From: Actinomadura mexicana
GTDB taxonomy: Bacteria; Actinomycetota; Actinomycetes; Streptosporangiales; Streptosporangiaceae
Reading direction: 5' to 3'
Assembly (NCBI RefSeq): GCF_900188105.1
Contig: NZ_FZNP01000005.1
Span: 310,001-374,000, forward strand
DNA length: 64,000 bases
The notes under the pieces are model-generated. The model saw only the letters and a program-made list of their open reading frames with translations, did not search any database and had not been told where the DNA came from. The translations under genes and the position numbers were made by a program. Of this stretch, positions 1-8,580 are shown piece by piece (within the stretch, counting starts at the first letter, position 1; every line of letters begins with the position of its first letter).

Positions 1-1045
1 AGCCGGTCTCCACGAGCTGTGTCGCGTCGGTCGTCCGGGTGAACCCGCCGATCAGGGCGCCGGCCCCCGACCGGTGCGCGCGCAGGGCGAGCACGTCGCG
101 GGGATGCGGATACGGCGCGTGCGGCTCGGCGTGGACGTCGTCGCCGTCGTCCCACAGCACGACCAGCCCCAGGTCTGCGACGGGCGCGAACATGGCGGCG
201 CGGGTGCCGACGACCGCCCGCGCCTTGCCGCGCAGGACGGCGAGCCATCTCCGGTAGCGCTCCGCCGGGCCCAGCTCCGCCGTCAGGGCGACGTGCAGCC
301 CCTCCCCCAGCTCCGCCTCCAGCGCCGCGTCGACCCGCGCCACGTCGCGCCCGTCGGCGACCACGACGAGCGCGCCGCGCCCGCCGCTCAACGTGGCGGC
401 GACCGCGCGTGCGATGGCCGCCGTCCGGTCGGGGCCGGGCAGCGCCGTCCACACGGCCCGCGGCGCCCTCCCGCCGGCGAGCGCGCTCACGAACGACTCC
501 CCCGCCGGGTACTCCCGCCACACGCCGGCGTCGGGCGCCTCGGGCAGGGCGGGGGCGGTCTCCTCCACGGGCTCGGCCTCGGCGCGGGCGTGCCGGGGAG
601 GGACGGCGAGCCGCATGACGTCCGCGAACGTGCCCGCGTAGCGGTCGGCCACCTCCCGCACCAGCGCGACGATCTCCGGGGTCAGGACGGGCTCGGGCGA
701 GGTCACCCGCTCCAGGAACAGCAGCTTGCCGCCGTGGCCGCTCTCGGCGACCCGCTCCAGGAGGAAGCCGTCGACGAGCTGGCCCGCGAAGCGCACCCGG
801 ACGCGGCAGCCCGGGACCGCCTTGTCGTCGAGCTCGGCGGGCACGAGGTAGTCGAAGGGGCGGTCCAGGTGCGGGAGCGACATGTCGACCGCGATCCGCG
901 CGACGGGCAGCTCCGCGGCCGGGCGGCGCGCCCCCTTCTTCCCCGACTTCGCGGGTGTTCCGGGCTTGTTCGGCTTGGCGGCGACCGCGCCCGGAAGGGC
1001 GTCCAGCCCCGGGATCAGGTCCGTTCCCCCGCCGTCCTTCGTCAC
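1..1045 (-). CDS. priA: Primosomal protein N' (PriA), 3' end cut by window edge
   Basis: Only the N-terminal ~348 codons are present. PriA helps reload the replisome at stalled forks. The protein opens with a charged linker, then the 3'BD-like stretch ARIAVDMSLPHLDRPFDYLVP and VRVRFAGQLVDGF, which are typical of PriA, followed by the start of the helicase-like core with RAVVGTRAAMFAPVADLGLVV. The start is the GTG at 1043-1045: an in-frame TAG lies four codons upstream, so no earlier start exists. Actinobacterial PriA usually lacks functional Walker motifs; the position where a P-loop would be reads PGPDRTAA, which fits a degenerate helicase. It is the last gene of the metK-side minus-strand group. 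Confidence 0.9.
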   Translation of the reverse strand, partial: MTKDGGGTDLIPGLDALPGAVAAKPNKPGTPAKSGKKGARRPAAELPVARIAVDMSLPHLDRPFDYLVPAELDDKAVPGCRVRVRFAGQLVDGFLLERVAESGHGGKLLFLERVTSPEPVLTPEIVALVREVADRYAGTFADVMRLAVPPRHARAEAEPVEETAPALPEAPDAGVWREYPAGESFVSALAGGRAPRAVWTALPGPDRTAAIARAVAATLSGGRGALVVVADGRDVARVDAALEAELGEGLHVALTAELGPAERYRRWLAVLRGKARAVVGTRAAMFAPVADLGLVVLWDDGDDVHAEPHAPYPHPRDVLALRAHRSGAGALIGGFTRTTDATQLVETG

Positions 1046-1179
1046 GCCCCCGTCCTACCAGATCGATCCGACAGCCCGACTCGCGCGCTAGGGTTGGTCC
1101 GTTTGAACGGTGCGCGTCCTCCGGCCCATTGGCCGAGGCCCGTCCGCACCCTCGCCGTCCGACGAGCCCTGCAGGCGAT

Positions 1180-2847
1180 GTGACCACAGCTCATGCCCAT
1201 GAGCGGACGGACTCCCCCAACAGCAACGGGGCGTCACGCCGTTCCCCAGGCCCCTCAGCCACCACCCGGTGGAAGAAGCGGGCACGCCACCCCGTGGTCG
1301 CCGCCACGCTGGCCGCCGCCGTCCTGCACCTGGTGTGGGGCCTGCTCCTCGCGACCGAGGGCGGCGACCTCGCGGCACAGGCCGCGTGGACGGACTTCGC
1401 CTGGAAGCACCCCGGCGCGGCCTACAGCTTCGCCTGGTACGGCGGGATGCACCCCGCCTCCTACAGCCTCATGTCGCCGTACCTGATGGCGCTGTTCGGC
1501 ATCCGCACGATCGCGGTGATCACGGGCACGTTCTGCGCCACGCTCACCGCGTACCTGCTCAAGCAGTTCCGGGCCCCGGTCGCGCTGCCCGCCTCGCTCT
1601 GGGCCGCCTTCGCGCTGTCCTGCAACGCCGCCTCCGGCCGCGTCACGTTCGGCCTGGGGCTGATGTTCGCGCTGATGGCGACCATCGTGGCGTTCACCCC
1701 GCGGGGGACGCCCGCCCTGCGCGCCGCGGCGATGATCGTGCTGAGCGTGCTGGCCTCGCTCGCGAGCCCCGTCGCCGGCCTGTTCCTGCTGGTGCTGGCC
1801 GCCGCGCTCTTCCTGACCGGACGCCGCCGCGCCGGCGTCTGCGTCGCCGTGGGCCTCCCCGTCGTGGTGGGCACGACCAGCCTGCTCTTCCCGTTCAGCG
1901 GCGTCCAGCCGATCTCCCTGGACGCGATCGTGCTGCCCGCCGTCACCAGCGTCGCCGCGATCCTGCTCTGCGCGCCGAAGGGCTGGAGGCTCGTCCGGAC
2001 CGGCGCCGCCGTCTACCTTGCCGGGATCGTGCTGACCTGGCTGATCCCCTCCCCCATCGGCAGCAACGTCGAACGCCTCTCGCTGCTGTTCGGCGGCATG
2101 TTCCTGCTGTCGGCCGTCGCGCGCGCACACGGACGGCTCCGGATCGCCGTGCTGTCGCTGGCGTTCATCGTGACGGCGTCCTGGCAGGTCGTGAAGCCCG
2201 TCGACGACCTCATCCACACCGAGCCCGCGGCCACCGCCGCCGACCACGCCCGCGGCCTCGTCTCCGAGCTGGGCGCCGTCGGCGCGGGCGACGCGCGCAT
2301 CGAGGTCGTCCCGCTGCGCTCCCACTGGGAGTCCTCCGGCCTCAGCCGCCACTTCGCGCTCGCCCGCGGCTGGAACCGCCAGGTCGACGCCGAACGCCAC
2401 GGGCTGTTCTACGAGAAGGGCGCGCTGACGCCCGCCTCGTACCGCGACTGGCTGGGCAAGTGGGCCGTCCGGTACGTCGTCCTGCCCGAGCAGGAGGTCG
2501 ACTGGTCGGCGCAGGAGGAGGCCGCCCTCGTCGAAGGCGGCCAGCCGTACCTGACGGAGATCTGGCGGGACGAGCACTGGCGGCTGTTCCGCGTGGCGAG
2601 CCCCACGCCGCTCGTCGACCGGCCCGCGTCCGTCGGCACGCTCGACTCCGGCAAGCTCGTCGTCGACATGCCCTCGCCCGGGTCCGTCCTGGTACGCGTC
2701 TCCTGGTCCCCCTGGCTGAGCGCGACGGGCGGGGACGCCTGCCTGGCGCGCGCGGGCGAGTTCGTCCGGCTGGAGGCGCGCACCCCCGGCCGCTACACCA
2801 TCGCCGCCCGCTACGGCCTGCACCGCGGCAACCACTGCGCCCGCTGA
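1180..2847 (+). CDS. Multi-pass integral membrane protein with C-terminal extracytoplasmic domain, function unknown
   Basis: A 555-residue protein with about ten predicted membrane helices from residue ~33 (VVAATLAAAVLHLVWGLLLA) to ~345, followed by a soluble C-terminal domain of ~200 residues rich in Trp. The first long loop carries YGGMHPASYSLMSPY, a layout seen in GT-C-like and YfhO-like membrane proteins, but I see no catalytic signature and do not assign a reaction. I chose the GTG at 1180 because codons upstream of it read as low-complexity Arg/Pro sequence overlapping the priA promoter region. It is transcribed divergently from priA and convergently with metK. Related actinobacterial proteins are generally annotated only as hypothetical membrane proteins. 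Confidence 0.75.
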   Translation: MTTAHAHERTDSPNSNGASRRSPGPSATTRWKKRARHPVVAATLAAAVLHLVWGLLLATEGGDLAAQAAWTDFAWKHPGAAYSFAWYGGMHPASYSLMSPYLMALFGIRTIAVITGTFCATLTAYLLKQFRAPVALPASLWAAFALSCNAASGRVTFGLGLMFALMATIVAFTPRGTPALRAAAMIVLSVLASLASPVAGLFLLVLAAALFLTGRRRAGVCVAVGLPVVVGTTSLLFPFSGVQPISLDAIVLPAVTSVAAILLCAPKGWRLVRTGAAVYLAGIVLTWLIPSPIGSNVERLSLLFGGMFLLSAVARAHGRLRIAVLSLAFIVTASWQVVKPVDDLIHTEPAATAADHARGLVSELGAVGAGDARIEVVPLRSHWESSGLSRHFALARGWNRQVDAERHGLFYEKGALTPASYRDWLGKWAVRYVVLPEQEVDWSAQEEAALVEGGQPYLTEIWRDEHWRLFRVASPTPLVDRPASVGTLDSGKLVVDMPSPGSVLVRVSWSPWLSATGGDACLARAGEFVRLEARTPGRYTIAARYGLHRGNHCAR

Positions 2848-2989
2848 CCCCGCCGTCCCGCCTGCACAGCACGACCGCAAAGTGCGGTCCGCGCTGCGCC
2901 CGCCCTACGCCACCGGGGCCCTGGAACCGCCACCCCGGCACAGGCTCAGGACACGCACAGGATCAGGGCAGGCACAGGCGTAGGCAGGC

Positions 2990-3046
2990 ACAGGCGTAGA
3001 ACACGGACAGGCGTAGAACACGGACAGGCGTGAACAAGCACAGGCG
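2990..3046. repeat. 17-bp imperfect tandem repeat
   Basis: The unit ACAGGCGTAGAACACGG occurs at 2990-3006 and 3007-3023, then decays to ACAGGCGTGAACAAGC from 3024. Further ACAGGC cores lie on both sides from about 2938. It sits in the intergenic space between two convergent genes, next to the terminator hairpin. No open reading frame uses it. Function unknown. Confidence 0.7.
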
Positions 3047-3088
3047 CGCGAAGAAGGGCCCCGGGTTGTTCCGGGGCCCTTCTTCGCG
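3047..3088 (-). terminator. metK terminator hairpin, symmetric
   Basis: An 18-bp perfect stem (3047-3064 with 3071-3088) and a six-base loop GTTGTT. It begins 10 bases after the metK stop codon on the minus strand. There is no T tract on either side, as is common for actinobacterial terminators. Being symmetric, it would also serve the convergent plus-strand gene ending at 2847. Confidence 0.85.
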
Positions 3089-3097
3089 GAAGACCGG

Positions 3098-4291
3098 TTA
3101 CAGGCCGGCGGCGGAGGCCAGGTCCTTGGCGCGGTCGGTCGACTCCCAGGAGAAGTCGGGCTCCTCGCGGCCGAAATGGCCGTAGGCGGCCGTCTGCTGG
3201 TAGATCGGGCGGAGCAGGTCCAGGTCGCGGACGATCGCGGCCGGGCGCAGGTCGAAGACGTCCCCGATCGCCTTCTCGATCTTCTCGGGGGCGACCTTCT
3301 CCGTGCCGAACGTCTCGACGAACACCCCGACCGGGTGGGCCTTGCCGATCGCGTAGGCGACCTGCACCTCGGCGCGGTCGGCGAGCTGCGCGGCGACGAT
3401 GTTCTTGGCGACCCAGCGCATCGCGTACGCGGCGGAGCGGTCCACCTTGGACGGGTCCTTGCCGGAGAACGCGCCGCCGCCGTGCCGGGCCATGCCGCCG
3501 TAGGTGTCCACGATGATCTTGCGGCCGGTGAGGCCGGCGTCGCCCATCGGGCCGCCGATCTCGAAGCGGCCGGTGGGGTTCACCAGCAGCCGGTAGTTCT
3601 CGGTGTCGAGCTCGAACTCGGCGAGCACCGGGTCGACGACGTGCTCCTTGACGTCCGGGCCCAGCAGCTCCTTCAGGTCGATGTCGGGAGCGTGCTGGCT
3701 GGACACCACGACGGTGTCGAGGCGGACGCCGCGGTCGCCGTCGTACTCGATGGTGACCTGGGTCTTGCCGTCGGGGCGCAGGTACGGCACGTCGCCGCTC
3801 TTGCGGACCGCCGACAGCCGCCGGGCGAGCCGGTGCGCCAGCGTGATCGGCAGCGGCATCAGCTCGGGGGTCTCGTTGGTGGCGTAGCCGAACATCAGGC
3901 CCTGGTCGCCGGCGCCCTGCCGGTCCAGGTCGTCGACGCCCTCGCCCTCGCGGGTCTCGTAGGCGTCGTCCACGCCCTGCGCGATGTCGGGCGACTGCGC
4001 GCCGATGGACACCGACACGCCGCAGGAGTGGCCGTCGAAGCCTTTCTTGGACGAGTCGTAGCCGATCTCCAGGATCTTCTCCCGGATCACGCCCGGGATG
4101 TCCACATAGGTCTCGGTGGTGACCTCACCGGCCACATGCACCTGACCCGTCGTGATCATCGTCTCGACGGCGACCCGGCTCTTCGGATCGTCCTTGAGCA
4201 TCGAGTCGAGGATCGCGTCGCTGATCTGGTCCGCGATCTTGTCCGGGTGACCTTCGGTCACCGACTCGGAGGTGAACAGGCGGCGAGACAC
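3098..4291 (-). CDS. metK: S-adenosylmethionine synthetase
   Basis: Makes SAM from methionine and ATP in the cytoplasm. The 397-residue protein starts SRRLFTSESVTEGHPDKIADQ, with the conserved methionine-binding GHPDK motif. It contains GAGDQGLMFGYA and GGGAFSGKDPSKVDRS, both hallmark MetK motifs, and full-length family architecture. The start is the GTG at 4289-4291, preceded by AAGGAG at nine bases; an upstream in-frame ATG at 4378 would add 29 non-homologous residues. It follows coaBC on the same strand with a 125-bp gap that may hold its own promoter. I looked for a SAM riboswitch in that gap and did not recognise one. Confidence 0.97.
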   Translation of the reverse strand: MSRRLFTSESVTEGHPDKIADQISDAILDSMLKDDPKSRVAVETMITTGQVHVAGEVTTETYVDIPGVIREKILEIGYDSSKKGFDGHSCGVSVSIGAQSPDIAQGVDDAYETREGEGVDDLDRQGAGDQGLMFGYATNETPELMPLPITLAHRLARRLSAVRKSGDVPYLRPDGKTQVTIEYDGDRGVRLDTVVVSSQHAPDIDLKELLGPDVKEHVVDPVLAEFELDTENYRLLVNPTGRFEIGGPMGDAGLTGRKIIVDTYGGMARHGGGAFSGKDPSKVDRSAAYAMRWVAKNIVAAQLADRAEVQVAYAIGKAHPVGVFVETFGTEKVAPEKIEKAIGDVFDLRPAAIVRDLDLLRPIYQQTAAYGHFGREEPDFSWESTDRAKDLASAAGL

Positions 4292-4416
4292 GTACGTGAA
4301 CTCCTTGCAGCGGCTGCTGACTGACGTCGCAGAACGGATTCTTTGTCGAGTTCGGCGAGGGACGCCGCCCCCCGCCATGGCTTCCCCACGATGTTAGGGC
4401 CAGAAGTCTAGCGGGC

Positions 4417-5658
4417 TCAGCGCCCTTCACCCTGACGTACATCTGACGGCGTGCGCTCCAGCCGCGCGGCGACGAGATCCCACACGACCTCGGCCAGCGC
4501 CTCCTTGGCCCCGCGCGGCACCTCGGTCCGCGACCCGTCGGCGCCGAGGACGACCGCGGCGTTGTCGGGGCGGCCGAAGGTCAGGTTCTCGCCGACCTGG
4601 TTGACGACGAGAAGGTCGCAGCCCTTCCGGGCGAGCTTGGCCTGGCCGTTGGCGAGGACGTCGTCGGTCTCGGCCGCGAATCCCACGACGACCTGGCCCT
4701 GCCTCCGGATCCTGCCCAGCTCGGCCAGGATGTCGGGGTTCTTGACGAGCCGGATCGGCTCGGGCTCCGCCCCCTCGGTTTTCTTGATCTTGGAGCCGCG
4801 GTAGCCGGCCGGGCGGAAGTCGGCGACGGCGGCGGCCATCACGACCGCGTCGGCCGATCCGGCGGCCTCCACGACGGCCTTGCGCATCTCCTCGGCCGAT
4901 CCGACGGCGACGGTCTCGGCGCCCGCCGGGTCGGGCAGCGCGACGTTCGCCGAGACGAGCGTCACGCGGGCGCCGCGGGCCGCGGCCGTCCTGGCGAGCG
5001 CGTAGCCCTGCAGGCCCGACGAGCGGTTCCCGATGAAGCGGACGGGGTCGATGGCCTCCCGGGTGCCCCCGGCGGAGACGACCACGTGCCGTCCGGCGAG
5101 GTCGCGCCCGGCGGCGCCGCGGGCCAGCACGTGCCGGGCGACCTCGAACAGCTCGGCGGGGTCGGGCAGCCGGCCGGGCCCGGTGTCCTTGCCCGTGAGG
5201 CGCCCGGACGCGGGCTCGACGACGACGGCGCCGCGCTCCCGCAGGGTCGCCACGTTGGCCTGCGTGGCCGGGTGCTGCCACATCTCGGTGTGCATCGCGG
5301 GCGCGAACACGACGGGGCAGCGGGCGGTGAGCAGGGTGTTGGTCAGCAGGTCGTCGGCGAGGCCGTGGGCGGCCCTGGCGAGCAGGTCGGCGGTGGCCGG
5401 GGCGACGAACACCAGGTCGGCCTGCTGCCCGAGCCGGACGTGCGGGACCTCGGCGACGCCGTCCCAGACCTGCGGGGACACCGGCTTGCCGGACAGGGCG
5501 GCCCAGGTGGGCTCCCCGACGAAGCGGAGCGCGTCCGCGGTCGGCACGACGGTGACGTCGTGGCCCGACTCGGTGAGCCGCCGGAGCAGCTCGCACGCCT
5601 TGTACGCGGCGATGCCGGCGCTCACTCCGAGCACGACGCGCGGCTTGGGGGAGGTCAT
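4417..5658 (-). CDS. coaBC: Bifunctional phosphopantothenoylcysteine decarboxylase/phosphopantothenate-cysteine ligase
   Basis: Catalyses two steps of coenzyme A synthesis. The N-terminal CoaC half shows the flavoprotein start VVLGVSAGIAAYKACELLRRL and the substrate clamp APAMHTEMWQHP, the form used in mycobacteria. The C-terminal CoaB half has SAGGTREAIDPVRFIGNRSSG and the ligase KIKK motif (SKIKKTEG). Length (413 residues) is normal for the fused enzyme. I prefer the ATG at 5656-5658; a GTG three codons upstream (5667) is an alternative. It lies between rpoZ and metK, the usual actinobacterial order. Confidence 0.96.
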   Translation of the reverse strand: MTSPKPRVVLGVSAGIAAYKACELLRRLTESGHDVTVVPTADALRFVGEPTWAALSGKPVSPQVWDGVAEVPHVRLGQQADLVFVAPATADLLARAAHGLADDLLTNTLLTARCPVVFAPAMHTEMWQHPATQANVATLRERGAVVVEPASGRLTGKDTGPGRLPDPAELFEVARHVLARGAAGRDLAGRHVVVSAGGTREAIDPVRFIGNRSSGLQGYALARTAAARGARVTLVSANVALPDPAGAETVAVGSAEEMRKAVVEAAGSADAVVMAAAVADFRPAGYRGSKIKKTEGAEPEPIRLVKNPDILAELGRIRRQGQVVVGFAAETDDVLANGQAKLARKGCDLLVVNQVGENLTFGRPDNAAVVLGADGSRTEVPRGAKEALAEVVWDLVAARLERTPSDVRQGEGR

Positions 5659-5815
5659 ACGGCCCACGATCCCATCACGTACCGCCCGCTCTCCCCCCGG
5701 GGGTGCGGGTATCCGCTCCGGGGGCCAGCGGGGTGACCATCAGTGGCCACCGCGGACGCGGCCATCGGCGAGGGCGGCCGCGGTCCGGTGAGCGGCACGG
5801 CCTGCCCGGGGAGCC

Positions 5816-6070
5816 TCAGCCCTCGATGGGCTCGGCGTTCAGGAGGCCCTCACGCGTCTCGCGGAGCGCGATCGACAGCGGCTTCTCCTGGACCTGCGTC
5901 TCGACGAGCGGGCCGACGTACTCCAGCAGGCCCTCGCCCAGCTGGGCGTAGTAGGCGTTGATCTGCCGGGCGCGCTTGGCCGCGATGCTCACGAGGCCGT
6001 ACTTGGTGTCGACGACATCGAGGAGCTCGTCGATCGAAGGGTTGGTGATGCCCTCGTTGCTGGCTGCCAC
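5816..6070 (-). CDS. rpoZ: DNA-directed RNA polymerase omega subunit
   Basis: An 84-residue protein that stabilises the beta-prime subunit of RNA polymerase. Family features are ITNPSIDELLDVVDTKYGLVSIAAKRARQ, including the A-KRARQIN core. The GTG start at 6068-6070 has GGAAGG seven bases upstream. It lies 27 bases downstream of gmk, so the two are probably cotranscribed. The length matches other actinobacterial omega subunits. Confidence 0.95.
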   Translation of the reverse strand: MAASNEGITNPSIDELLDVVDTKYGLVSIAAKRARQINAYYAQLGEGLLEYVGPLVETQVQEKPLSIALRETREGLLNAEPIEG

Positions 6071-6097
6071 TCGGTGGCCTTCCGTAGATTGAACAGG

Positions 6098-6664
6098 CTA
6101 CTGGTCAGCCATCAAGGCTAGCAGCTCGTCGCACACGTCCTGCACGGACGTGTTGACGAGCGTGACGTCGAACTCCTTCTCGGCGGCGAGTTCGACGCGG
6201 GCCGCGTCGAGGCGGCGCTCGATCACCTCGGGGGGCTCGGTGCCGCGGCCGGTGAGCCGGCGGACGAGCTCCTCCCAGCTGGGGGGAGCGAGGAACACCA
6301 GTCGCGCCTCGGACATGGACCGCCGGACCTGCCTGGCACCCTGCAGGTCGATCTCCAGGAGCACCGGCTCGCCGCGGGCGAGGCGTTCCTCGACGGGCCG
6401 GCGCGGGGTTCCGTAGCGGTTGCCCGCGAACTCGGCCCATTCGAGGAGCTGCCCCTCGGCGACGAGCCGGTCGAAACCGGCGTCGTCGACGAAGAAGTAC
6501 TGCACACCGTCGGTCTCACCCGGGCGGGGAGCCCGGGTGGTCACCGAGACCGACAGCCACACCCGGGGGTGTGAGCGCCGGATCTCGGCGACGACCGTGC
6601 TCTTGCCGACGCCCGACGGCCCGGACAGGACCGTCAGCCGCCGCGCGAGCGGGCCATGCGGCAC
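6098..6664 (-). CDS. gmk: Guanylate kinase
   Basis: Phosphorylates GMP to GDP. The P-loop is LSGPSGVGKST near residues 9-19, followed by SVTTRAPRPGETDGVQYFFV and the FLAPPSWEELVRRLTGRGTE lid region, giving a full-length 188-residue enzyme. The GTG at 6664 has GGAAGG four bases upstream and gives the usual family length. A GTG at 6808, overlapping the end of mihF, would add 48 residues of low-complexity sequence, an extension found in some actinobacteria, so the start is not certain. It is followed by rpoZ. Confidence 0.9.
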   Translation of the reverse strand: MPHGPLARRLTVLSGPSGVGKSTVVAEIRRSHPRVWLSVSVTTRAPRPGETDGVQYFFVDDAGFDRLVAEGQLLEWAEFAGNRYGTPRRPVEERLARGEPVLLEIDLQGARQVRRSMSEARLVFLAPPSWEELVRRLTGRGTEPPEVIERRLDAARVELAAEKEFDVTLVNTSVQDVCDELLALMADQ

Positions 6665-6779
6665 GGAGCCTTCCGGCGCAGCTATGGGTGCGCCGGAGCC
6701 GGGCGGGATGGTGCCGTCCTCGGGTCGCCCCGAGCCGGCCGCGGCGGCCTGGCCGCCGCGCCCGCCCGTGAGTCGCGCG

Positions 6780-7107
6780 TCAGCGGTTCGCACTTCCGCC
6801 GAACTCACGCTCCAGGGATGCGCGCTGGTTGGCGCCGAGGCCCCGCACACGGCGGGACTCGGCGATGCCCAGGCGCTCCATGATCTGCTTCGCACGGACC
6901 TTGCCCACACCGGGCAGCGATTCCAGGAGGGCCGACACCTTCATCTTTCCGATGACGTCGTCGGCCTGACCTTCTTTGAGAACCTCGGCGAGCGAGGTTC
7001 CCCCCGTGCTTCAGCTTGTTCTTAACCTCGGCCCGCTCCTTGCGCGCCTTGGCAGCCTTCTCAAGGGCTGCGGCGCGCTGTTCGGGGGTTAGGGGCGGAA
7101 GAGCCAC
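6780..7107 (-). pseudogene. mihF: Integration host factor MihF/sIHF, reading frame broken by one base
   Basis: The first part reads ALPPLTPEQRAAALEKAAKA and on to KLKHGG, exactly the N terminus of actinobacterial IHF, a nucleoid protein. At 7006-7014 a run of six C followed by an extra T (G6 then AA on the coding strand) shifts the frame. One frame over, the rest of the protein continues intact: SLAEVLKEGQADDVIGKMKV, then the helix-two-turn-helix LPGVGKVRAKQIMERLG and RVRGLGANQ, ending at a TGA at 6780. Read with the correction it is about 108 residues, the normal length. The GTG start at 7107 has GAGGTGA upstream. The gene is essential in mycobacteria, so an assembly or sequencing error in the homopolymer is the most likely cause. 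Confidence 0.85.
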
Positions 7108-7878
7108 GCCGGGTCACCTCAGGTTTCCACTCGACGGAGTCGGACGGGTTGGGAAACTAGCGAGTTCACCACCCATAAGGCAACGTGAAGTGCCGTTTAG
7201 CCCGCCACAAATTCACGAAAATCACTCCCCGGAGTGTCCTGAATACAGAGTGTACCCAACTCGGGCCCCTCAGCGCCGCACCCCCTTGCTTTGCTGGGAC
7301 TTTCGCATGATCGTGAAAATCCGCCCATTTGGACCACATATGTGGCACCCGGTACCGCCTCCCCGCTGCGCTTCGCGCCCCCGGACGGCCGGGCCGCCGC
7401 GATCCCGCCACCGCCCCCCGGGGCCCCGCCGGGGCGCCGCGGCGGGCCGTCCCACAAATGATCCCGACCGAGTGACACTCGTCACGCCACGCCGTTCCGC
7501 ACGTCGCCCCGGCACCGTTACTGTCATCCTCGACAACACCCGCCAAGATCGTCCGCTCGGCCCGGAGGACACCCGCACCGCACCAGCTCCCCCCAGCCCG
7601 CCGCCAGGGCGCCCCATGGACGCGGAGACGCCGGCCGTCCCGTCCGGAGACTCCCCCCGGTCCGGAATCGCCCCTCCGCGTGAACGAGTTCACCGTTCGG
7701 CACGTATCGCAATGCGGCGACTCCGTCCCCGCATTCTCAAGCGACTAAAACCACAATCGCCGATCGCGCGTGCCACAAAACTCACACACAAAGCGGTTCT
7801 GCGCCCGCGCACCAATGGCGTGCCGAGCATGTCCCCGCGCGGGCGGCCGTGCCCACTCGGGGGGTCGCCCGGCCGCGT
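7108..7878. other. Long intergenic region upstream of mihF
   Basis: A 771-base stretch without a convincing gene, between the end of the pyr operon and mihF. Reading frames here have no family resemblance and Arg/Gly/Pro-rich composition. The part nearest mihF (7150-7340) is clearly less GC-rich than its surroundings and likely holds the mihF promoter. A small inverted repeat, AATGCGG at 7711-7717 and CCGCATT at 7729-7735, could form a weak hairpin after pyrF. I see no tRNA or known RNA in it. Confidence 0.5.
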
Positions 7879-8580
7879 TCAGGGCGTGCCGGCGGACGTG
7901 CGGCGCAGCGCGGCGGCGATGGCGGCCGCGGCGGCGCCGGGGTCGGGGGCGGCGGTGATGGGGCGGCCGATGACCAGCAGGTCGGCGCCGGCGGCCAGCG
8001 CGTCCTCGGGAGTGGCGACGCGGGCCTGGTCCTGGTTGCCGGAGCCGGCGGGGCGGACGCCGGGCGTGATCAGCGTGATGTCCGGGCCGACCTCGGCGCG
8101 GACGGCGGCGGCCTCCTGCGGGGAGCACACGAGGGCCTGAGCGCCCGCCTCGACGGCGAGGACGGCGAGGCGGCGGACGGCGTCCGGGGCGGGGCCCGCG
8201 AGGCCGAGGGCGGCGAGATCGGCGTCCCCGAGGGACGTCAGGACCGTCACCGCGGCGATCTTGGTGGTGGGGACGGCCTGCACCGCCTCGCGGATCATCG
8301 CTGGCCCCCCGGCGGCGTGCACGGTCAGGTAGGCCGGCTTGAGGCGCGCCACGGCGCGGGCGGCGCCGCGGACGGTCGCGGGGATGTCGTGCAGCTTGAG
8401 GTCGAGGAACACCTGGACGCGGCTGGCGCCCCGCACGCTGGCGACGACGTCCGGCCCGTACCGCAGGTACAGCTCCAGGCCCACCTTGACGGTGGAGACG
8501 TGCGGCGTGACCAGGGTGGCCCAGCGCGCGGCCGTCTCCAGGTCGGGCGCGTCCAGCGCGACGGCGATGGGGGCGGTCAC
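7879..8580 (-). CDS. pyrF: Orotidine 5'-phosphate decarboxylase
   Basis: Last step of UMP synthesis: decarboxylates OMP. The 233-residue protein carries the catalytic stretch VFLDLKLHDIPATVRGA (Asp-x-Lys...Asp charge network) near residue 60 and the phosphate-binding end GVRPAGSGNQDQARVATPEDALAAGADLLVIGRPIT. This belongs to the longer actinobacterial PyrF type. Its GTG start overlaps the pyrD stop in a GTGA junction, so it is translationally coupled as the last gene of the pyr operon. Confidence 0.96.
   Translation of the reverse strand: MTAPIAVALDAPDLETAARWATLVTPHVSTVKVGLELYLRYGPDVVASVRGASRVQVFLDLKLHDIPATVRGAARAVARLKPAYLTVHAAGGPAMIREAVQAVPTTKIAAVTVLTSLGDADLAALGLAGPAPDAVRRLAVLAVEAGAQALVCSPQEAAAVRAEVGPDITLITPGVRPAGSGNQDQARVATPEDALAAGADLLVIGRPITAAPDPGAAAAAIAAALRRTSAGTP

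Noticed and set aside
955..1179. Starting the membrane protein at 955
   Set aside because: The added residues are Arg/Pro-rich, overlap the start of priA and have no membrane or family character.
4292..4416. SAM riboswitch upstream of metK
   Set aside because: The leader is about 125 bases and lacks the SAM-I, SAM-II or SAM-IV core sequences I could recognise.
7166..7693. A 175-codon minus-strand frame upstream of mihF
   Set aside because: Low-complexity Arg/Gly/Ser sequence, no homology pattern, and it covers the probable promoter region.
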